This document shows, piece after piece, positions 4,415-9,403 of a DNA stretch of 9,403 nt. The notes below the pieces were generated by a model. That model was not told the origin of the DNA and did not search any database. It saw nothing but the letters and a program-made list of their open reading frames with translations. Within the stretch, counting starts at the first letter, position 1; every line of letters begins with the position of its first letter. Source of the DNA: Dehalococcoidales bacterium (lineage in GTDB: Bacteria; Chloroflexota; Dehalococcoidia; Dehalococcoidales; UBA2162); NCBI GenBank assembly GCA_016844285.1, contig JAENIS010000057.1, forward strand, positions 1-9,403, written 5' to 3'. Both the position numbers and the translations under genes were made by a program.

Positions 4415-7400
4415 TTATGGGGAAGTGGCGGACACCGTCAACGAGGCATCTCTGGTGGCAGCTACCCAGTAGCCTTTGCCGGCCTCGATGGTCGTGCCGT
4501 ATGCGTATGATTTACTCGTCGGGTTCCACCAGTAGTTGAATGCCAGAACACTGGCATCAGGGTCATCGTTGGGAGCAGTAAAGCTCACCGTACCCAATAC
4601 CGAGCCGGCCATGTTCCAGCCGGCTTTAACACTGGTTGTCCAGCTAAAGACGGGGACTCCAGTGACCGTAGCTACGGTGTCACTCGTTACCGCCACCCAG
4701 TAGCCTTTGGCTGGCTCCAGGTTAGCTACGGAAGAGTAGGCTTTAGTTGCCGGATTCCAGGTATAGACGACGAGGGCACTGGGAAACACCGACTTATAGG
4801 CAGTGCTTGCCGGAACGACCGGCAGCGATACCATATTCCAGCCGGCTTTCAGGGTTATCTGAATGGAGACCTCTTTGCCGACGGAGATAAGTATGCTGTA
4901 GTCTCCAAAGCCCAGAACGACACGATTTTGAGCCTTCATATCGATAACACTGGCCCCGGTGTTCATATAAGCAGATAGGTCGGACGGGATACTGCTGGCG
5001 TCCCAGGTTAAAGTAATGTTCTCCGTCTGTGATTTTGCCTTCAGTGTCCACTGGTTGCGGTCAGCCGGTGCCCGGAAGTCCTTGTCCAGTTGTGGGAAGA
5101 AATCGTCAACAATCTGGAAATAGGCATCGAAGTTAGCCCCCGGTGCTGGCGGTGCGTGAGGTACATCGATATTAGCATCAAGGCCATCAGTGGCATTCAC
5201 CTTCGTACCAAAGGCAAGGTTGGGATTGCTGCCACTGGCTGGCGTGGTTGCCTGTAGCGGCACCGTCCAGACAACGACCGCCTTAGTCGTAAAGCTAAGC
5301 TCGTTACCATAGACAGTGACCTCACTGGTGGTTGCCCTGGCCCGGAAATAGTAGGTGGTACCTGGCGACAGTTCACTCAGTGCCGCATAAAAGTAACCGG
5401 GGACGGTCATTGTCTCGTCATCCGTCTTCTCCTGGTCAAGGTCATCGGGGTTAGTCCCCCAATGGAAGGAGACGCTGGCCGAAGGATATTCAGCCAGACT
5501 ATCCAGCCTTCCGTACAGGGTAGCCGAACTAAGCGTAATATCAGTGACATTGTCCGTGATTACCACCGGTGGTATCTTCGTCACGACCGTAAGCATAGTG
5601 CTATCACTCAGCGCTGCTCCCATGGTGGCGGTTATCCTCGTGTGACCCGCCGCCAGAGCCTGAGCCAGACCACTGACGCCAATAGTGGCCACGCTGGTAT
5701 TATCACTCGTCCAGGACACTACGTTACCCACGACAACACTGCCGACCATTGAAGGATGGAAATTACAACGATATTGGAAGGTGCCGCTCTGTTGGAAGGT
5801 ATAGCTAAAGCTAGCGCCACTGGACAAAGTACCACTATTAAAGAGGTTATCCAGAGCGGTTACCGTGTGAGGAGCTGAGTCGTTGTTACGCCAGGTAACA
5901 GTGGTTCCCACCGCAACTTTAAGCGTTGCCGGAGTGAAGGCGAACCCGGCGATGATAACTTCATTAACATTACCGGTCAGATTCGCAGTTGAGTTGTCGG
6001 AATAGAAGCCGGTGGCAGTAAACTGCTGGCTTTGGTTGAGAAGAATCACCGGATTATCCGGGGCTATTTCTATTCTCTCCAGCGCCTTTGTAGTAACAGT
6101 AAGAATAGTGCTGTCGCTTACCCCGGCTAGTGTGGCCGTTATCCTGGTTTGACCAATCGCCCGGCTCTGAGCCAGACCGGAGTCACTAATGGTTGCCACG
6201 CTGGTATTGTCACTGGCCCAACTAACGCTGGCGGTCAGATTTGCCGTCGACGCATCCGAGTACCGGCCGATGGCGCTGAATTGCAGACCACGACCCAAAG
6301 GAATTGACTGGTTATCCGGCATGACATTGATGGTCTCAAGTACCTTAGGCGTAACGGCAAGGATAGTGCTACCACTTGTCCCGCCCAGTGTGGCCGTTAT
6401 CCTGGCCTGACCCACCGCCCGACTCTGAGCCAGACCGGTGGTAGCGATGGTCGCCACCGTGGTATTATCGCTTGTCCAGGTAACCGCCGTAGTCAGGTCG
6501 GCGGTGGAGTTATCGGAATAGACACCGGTTGCCGTGAATGGCTGATTTCGGCCAAGGGCAATCGATGGATTAGCCGGAGTCACGTCGATTCTCTGTAAAG
6601 TACCGGTGGCTACCCGCACCGTGTCCCCAATCCAGCTTGCCGGTATCGGTTGTGCCGTGGTGCTGGAAAGCACGCCGTCAGACAGGGTGACATTGCTGCT
6701 CTGACCGGGCAAGCCAACCACCGTGAACCACAGCATTGCTAGATAGCCGCTGCCGGTGGCTCCCGTAAGCCCGGGGATATTTTGCACAACAACAACTGTC
6801 CCGGGGGTGTATTCATGAGCGACATCAATCGGAACTACGGTGCCGCTAATGTTACCGCTGGTCACACCGTCCATCCTGAGCACTGCCGGGTTGAAGGAAA
6901 CATCATAGTTAGTGGCGTCGAGGTTCAGCACCTGGGTGATATTGACGGTAGCAGTAAAGGTGCCGGCTAGTGACACTACCTCAGGGGCCTCGATACTCAC
7001 CGTCACTCTGAATGAAGTGACACTGAGGGTAGTCGTGCCGATGATACCCTCCCGTACCGCCCTTATCCCCGTTTGACCCTCGGCGATAGCTATGGCCAGA
7101 CCGGTCATACTGATGCTTGCCACACTCATATTCTCGCTTACCCACATAACCGTCGTGGTTATGTCGGAGGTGGTATTATTCGACCATCGGGCAATGGCGC
7201 CAAACTGCACCGTTTGGCCAACAAGAATCACCGGGTTTTGCGGCGCTACCGTTATCGCCTCCAGCATAGGAGGAATAACCGGAGTAACCGTCAGCATGGT
7301 GCTGCCACTCATCGGCCCCGAAGTCGCCATTATCGTGGTGACACCCAAACTCAGACCCAGGGCAAGACCGGTGGCGCTGATGGTCGCCACCGTGGTGTTG

Positions 7401-8290
7401 CTGCTCGTCCAGGTAGCCACCGTGGTCAGGTTTTCCGTCGAGTTATCCGAATAACGGCCGGTGGCACTGAATTGCACACTTCCGCCTGCCGGAACTGACG
7501 TGTTCTCTGGTAGCACCGTTATCGCCAGCAACGCCTTAGTACTGACGTTAAGCATCGTGCTGCCGCTGATAGCACCCAGCGTGGCTGTTATCCTGGCCTG
7601 TCCTATGACCACACCCAGGACAAAACCGCTCGGACTCACGGTGGCGACACTGGTATTATCACTCGTCCAGGTGACCGCTGTAGTCAAGTCTAACGTAGTA
7701 TTATCCGAATAGTTGCCTCTTGCCGTGAATTGCAGAGCACCACCCACCGGAATGGTGGTGTTGGCAGGGATAACTGTTATTGTCTGTAGAGTAGCAGTCG
7801 TCACTAGCACCATATCCCCCACCCAGGTTGCCGGTATCTCCTGTGCCTGAGAATCCGAAAGCACGCCGTTGGTTAGAGTGATATTGCTGTTCTGCCCACC
7901 GGCACCGATGGCGCTGAACCATAGCTTGGCCAGATGGCCAGCGCCATTAATTCCGTTAACTCCGGGCATATTCTGCACCACAATGACATCCCCGGGGCTG
8001 GATTGATTCCAGATGTCGACCGGAACTACAACACCACCGATGTTACCGTCGGTGACATTGTCCAGTCGTAGCACAGCCGGGTTAAACAAAACGTCATAGT
8101 TAGTGGCATCAAGTCTCTGCACATCAGTAATATTGACGGTGGCCGTAAATTTGTCACCGGGGCGCACCGTGTCCGGGGCGTTAATGCTAACCGTAACCGG
8201 CGCCTGAGCCACGACCGGAGCTGCCGGGGCGGCACCAAAAGATAGCCCCAGCATTGCGACTACACCTAAGATTCTTAATATCTTTCCCAT
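4415..8290 (-). CDS. Secreted multidomain surface protein: two cohesins, six Big_2 domains, one split by a cupredoxin
   Basis: This 1291-residue exported protein has a signal peptide at 1-29, with likely cleavage after an Ala-rich end. Domain order: cohesin 1 (about 32-165); Big_2 Ig-like domains at 168-251, 254-336 and 344-426; cohesin 2 (428-562); Big_2 at 564-648 and 650-734; a sixth Big_2 at 738-904 interrupted at 775-856 by a cupredoxin; an Fn3-like domain (907-1003); an unrecognised beta-rich region (1010-1146); and two 'KAGWN ... KGYWVA' repeats (1147-1220 and 1221-1291). Both cohesins show 'DATNYDV.FNPAVLR' and a conserved 'GVLS...IPA.W.GD' end. Cohesins normally bind dockerins, and Big_2 domains act as spacers or adhesive modules. 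I see no LPXTG, S-layer homology domain or C-terminal membrane helix, so anchoring may depend on a partner. The ATG has GAGG six bases upstream and lies 59 bases after a dockerin-protein gene. Confidence 0.88.
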   Translation of the reverse strand: MGKILRILGVVAMLGLSFGAAPAAPVVAQAPVTVSINAPDTVRPGDKFTATVNITDVQRLDATNYDVLFNPAVLRLDNVTDGNIGGVVVPVDIWNQSSPGDVIVVQNMPGVNGINGAGHLAKLWFSAIGAGGQNSNITLTNGVLSDSQAQEIPATWVGDMVLVTTATLQTITVIPANTTIPVGGALQFTARGNYSDNTTLDLTTAVTWTSDNTSVATVSPSGFVLGVVIGQARITATLGAISGSTMLNVSTKALLAITVLPENTSVPAGGSVQFSATGRYSDNSTENLTTVATWTSSNTTVATISATGLALGLSLGVTTIMATSGPMSGSTMLTVTPVIPPMLEAITVAPQNPVILVGQTVQFGAIARWSNNTTSDITTTVMWVSENMSVASISMTGLAIAIAEGQTGIRAVREGIIGTTTLSVTSFRVTVSIEAPEVVSLAGTFTATVNITQVLNLDATNYDVSFNPAVLRMDGVTSGNISGTVVPIDVAHEYTPGTVVVVQNIPGLTGATGSGYLAMLWFTVVGLPGQSSNVTLSDGVLSSTTAQPIPASWIGDTVRVATGTLQRIDVTPANPSIALGRNQPFTATGVYSDNSTADLTTAVTWTSDNTTVATIATTGLAQSRAVGQARITATLGGTSGSTILAVTPKVLETINVMPDNQSIPLGRGLQFSAIGRYSDASTANLTASVSWASDNTSVATISDSGLAQSRAIGQTRITATLAGVSDSTILTVTTKALERIEIAPDNPVILLNQSQQFTATGFYSDNSTANLTGNVNEVIIAGFAFTPATLKVAVGTTVTWRNNDSAPHTVTALDNLFNSGTLSSGASFSYTFQQSGTFQYRCNFHPSMVGSVVVGNVVSWTSDNTSVATIGVSGLAQALAAGHTRITATMGAALSDSTMLTVVTKIPPVVITDNVTDITLSSATLYGRLDSLAEYPSASVSFHWGTNPDDLDQEKTDDETMTVPGYFYAALSELSPGTTYYFRARATTSEVTVYGNELSFTTKAVVVWTVPLQATTPASGSNPNLAFGTKVNATDGLDANIDVPHAPPAPGANFDAYFQIVDDFFPQLDKDFRAPADRNQWTLKAKSQTENITLTWDASSIPSDLSAYMNTGASVIDMKAQNRVVLGFGDYSILISVGKEVSIQITLKAGWNMVSLPVVPASTAYKSVFPSALVVYTWNPATKAYSSVANLEPAKGYWVAVTSDTVATVTGVPVFSWTTSVKAGWNMAGSVLGTVSFTAPNDDPDASVLAFNYWWNPTSKSYAYGTTIEAGKGYWVAATRDASLTVSATSP
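5579..7789 (-). repeat. Tandem array of six Big_2-encoding units
   Basis: Repeat units of about 250 bp encode Ig-like domains of about 84 residues with the shared core 'FTATG.YSDNST..LT..V.W.SDNTSVATIS..GLA...G...ITAT'. The units are at 7538-7789, 7283-7531, 7013-7261, 6347-6601, 6089-6343 and, in two halves, 5969-6079 plus 5579-5722. A cohesin lies between the third and fourth. The fourth, fifth and sixth share 'STA(D/N)LT' and 'GLAQ', pointing to relatively recent duplication of those three. Such tracts are open to unequal recombination and length change. Confidence 0.85.
5723..5968 (-). other. Cupredoxin (amicyanin/plastocyanin-like) domain inserted in a Big_2 domain
   Basis: Residues 775-856 of the surface protein form a complete small blue-copper domain beginning 'VNEVIIAGFAFTPATLKVAV'. 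The ligands fit the type 1 pattern: H808 in 'APHTV', then C842, H845 and M848 in 'RCNFHPSM'. The C-x2-H-x2-M spacing is that of amicyanin rather than plant plastocyanin. It interrupts the sixth Big_2 domain between 'STANLTG' and 'VSWTSDN', which are contiguous in the other copies. Gly-Asn-Val is encoded at both junctions (GGTAATGT and GGTAACGT). Confidence 0.88.
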
Positions 8291-8349
8291 GTCTTACCTC
8301 ATTACGTTTATTCGGCAAACTCAGGCTATTTTATCTTGTTGTCAGTGAC

Positions 8350-9403
8350 TTAACTTCCGAAGATAATCTTTATCTCCACTCCGGTAATGTCAATCGCATC
8401 GATTCGCCCGTCCTGATTAGCATCAGCCCCGGGTGTGGGCGGGTCAAGATGAGCGATGATTCTTTCTACCTTGGTAATGTCACGAGCATCAATAAGCCCA
8501 TCTCCGGTAGCATCACCGGCACGCACCACCGATACCTGGACAAGGTCACCAAGCCAGGCCGCCGGTATCAGCTGAGCCAGGTTATCGGAAAGCACACCAT
8601 TGGCAAGGGTGATGTTGCTACTCTGCCCCACCGAACCGATAACACCGAATTGTAGCATAGCCAGATAGCCAGCGCCACTGGCACCGTTCGTCCCCGGAAC
8701 ATTCTGCACAATCCTCGCCTTACCTGAGGTGATGTTGGCGCTCCACATATCAACCGGGATTGCCGTTAAATTACCACCGGAATTGATTTGACCGGCGGTG
8801 ACGTTAATCAGCCTGAGCACGGCCGGATTATAAGAAACATCATAATTAGCCGCATCGAAGTTAGCCACCTGGTTGATGCCGACCGTAGCCGTGAAGTTGC
8901 CGCCGGCCGGTACTTTCTCTGGGGCATTGATACTGACCTGTACACCCGGCTGCTCCACATAAAACGCCCGGATGGTATTACGTTGGATACGATTGCCGTA
9001 CTGGTCCTCGGCATCCACTGACAGGTGAACAAATGTTCCCTGAAGTTGGCCAAGGTTAAAGGTGTACCAGCCATCAATAAGGGAACCCGTTCCGGCATCA
9101 GTCCAGCCCTCGCTGGCATTATCCGCCACGGAGTAGCGCAGGCTAACGTTGTTTATCTGGCTGGCATCAGTTGCCTGAACTCTCACCTCCACCTTGCCGG
9201 AGGGGACAATGCCAAAACCGTTAATATCTGTCACCCGCATGAGAAGCTCAGGGACAGAGTGGTCATAGTAGGTCTGGTTGGCAGTAAAACTGAGCCGGGT
9301 ATAGCTCTTCGGCGCCAGCCCGAAGGGTGTGCTGCCCCAGACCTCAGCCGTGAGCCGTGGCGTGCCCTGAAAATAGGCATACTCCCCAAAGGAATCCTGG
9401 ATG
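8350..9403 (-). CDS. Surface protein with cohesin and C-terminal dockerin, N-terminal part outside window
   Basis: The frame stays open from the window edge (first full codon at 9402) to TAA at 8350-8352, giving 350 visible residues; the ATG at 9238-9240 is internal. Visible residues 1-150 are beta-rich Ig-like material ending in 'IRAFYVEQPGVQ', similar to the Ig-like domains of secreted peptidases and adhesins. About 153-291 is a cohesin closely similar to the two in the next gene ('DAANYDVSYNPAVLR', 'GVLS...IPAAWLGD'). About 295-350 is a dockerin with two calcium loops: D297-T299-D301-D305-D308 and D327-N329-D331-D335-D338, each followed by a helix. Carrying both partner modules, the protein could form chains with itself or with the two-cohesin protein encoded 59 bases downstream, and the two genes are probably co-transcribed. 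Exported location is inferred; the signal peptide would lie outside the window. The full length is unknown. Confidence 0.85.
   Translation of the reverse strand, partial: IQDSFGEYAYFQGTPRLTAEVWGSTPFGLAPKSYTRLSFTANQTYYDHSVPELLMRVTDINGFGIVPSGKVEVRVQATDASQINNVSLRYSVADNASEGWTDAGTGSLIDGWYTFNLGQLQGTFVHLSVDAEDQYGNRIQRNTIRAFYVEQPGVQVSINAPEKVPAGGNFTATVGINQVANFDAANYDVSYNPAVLRLINVTAGQINSGGNLTAIPVDMWSANITSGKARIVQNVPGTNGASGAGYLAMLQFGVIGSVGQSSNITLANGVLSDNLAQLIPAAWLGDLVQVSVVRAGDATGDGLIDARDITKVERIIAHLDPPTPGADANQDGRIDAIDITGVEIKIIFGS
8353..8520 (-). other. Dockerin domain with two EF-hand-like calcium loops
   Basis: The C-terminal 56 residues contain 'DATGDGLIDARD' and 'DANQDGRIDAID', each with Asp or Asn at loop positions 1, 3 (Thr in the first), 5, 9 and 12, followed by 'ITKVERII' and 'ITGVEIKII'. 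The near two-fold repeat is typical of type I dockerins. They fold on calcium and bind cohesins outside the cell. Positions 10 and 11 of the loops, which in dockerins help set cohesin specificity, are A-R and A-I rather than the S-T or S-S seen in classic Clostridium cellulosomes. Confidence 0.88.

Noticed and set aside
7073..7498. Plus-strand open frame of 141 residues
   Set aside because: It lies opposite the Big_2 array; its composition is a shadow of the repeated coding units on the minus strand.
8291..8349. Separate promoter for the 1291-residue protein (TAAAAT near 8325)
   Set aside because: No -35 box lies at a suitable distance, and the 59-base gap fits co-transcription better.
8254..8655. 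Plus-strand open frame of 133 residues spanning the gap between the two surface-protein genes
   Set aside because: It is antisense to the dockerin and signal-peptide coding regions, which are clearly real, and has no recognisable motif.

Overview
The window looks like chromosomal DNA of a non-model bacterium. I infer a member of the Chloroflexota, perhaps class Dehalococcoidia, from three things: surface proteins with cohesin, Big_2 and C-terminal 'KAGWN' repeats; type IV pilus genes of divergent type; and dispersed hairpin repeats of the 'TGTCATTGCGAG...' class. No phylogenetic marker is present, so this placement is tentative. All recognisable protein genes except the first lie on the minus strand.

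Left part (1-3155): the end of a pilin or pseudopilin gene on the plus strand converges on a three-gene minus-strand operon. Read from 3155 leftwards, it encodes a PilX-like minor prepilin, a PilO-like protein and a single polypeptide that fuses PilM to PilN. The gap between the convergent ends (251-625) holds no gene, only six hairpins or inverted repeats, the last of which is the core of a MITE-like unit. The operon has a strong sigma-70-type promoter whose -10 box lies only 11 bases from the ATG, so its mRNA is probably almost leaderless.

Middle part (3156-4414): a 184-bp MITE-like element with imperfect terminal inverted repeats (3230-3413) lies between the pilus operon promoter and a near-consensus promoter for tRNA-Phe(GAA), which is followed by tRNA-Gly(GCC). 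Both tRNAs have an encoded CCA. They converge on a minus-strand gene for a flavodoxin-fold protein with a compact four-cysteine motif, resembling archaeal-type iron-sulfur flavoproteins. It has a GTG start and a good Shine-Dalgarno sequence. A strong inverted repeat without a U-tract separates it from the next gene.

Right part (4415-9403): two large surface-protein genes sit in tandem on the minus strand, 59 bases apart. The upstream one (5' end outside the window) ends with a cohesin domain and a dockerin with two calcium loops. The downstream one encodes a 1291-residue secreted protein with two cohesins, six Big_2 Ig-like domains, an Fn3-like domain and two C-terminal 'KAGWN...KGYW' repeats. 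Its sixth Big_2 domain is split by a complete cupredoxin (blue-copper) domain that keeps all four likely copper ligands. The likely picture is a non-cellulosomal, self-assembling cell-surface complex: the dockerin of one protein could dock on cohesins of the other (or of itself), and the inserted copper site suggests a redox or metal-binding role. That functional reading is inference.
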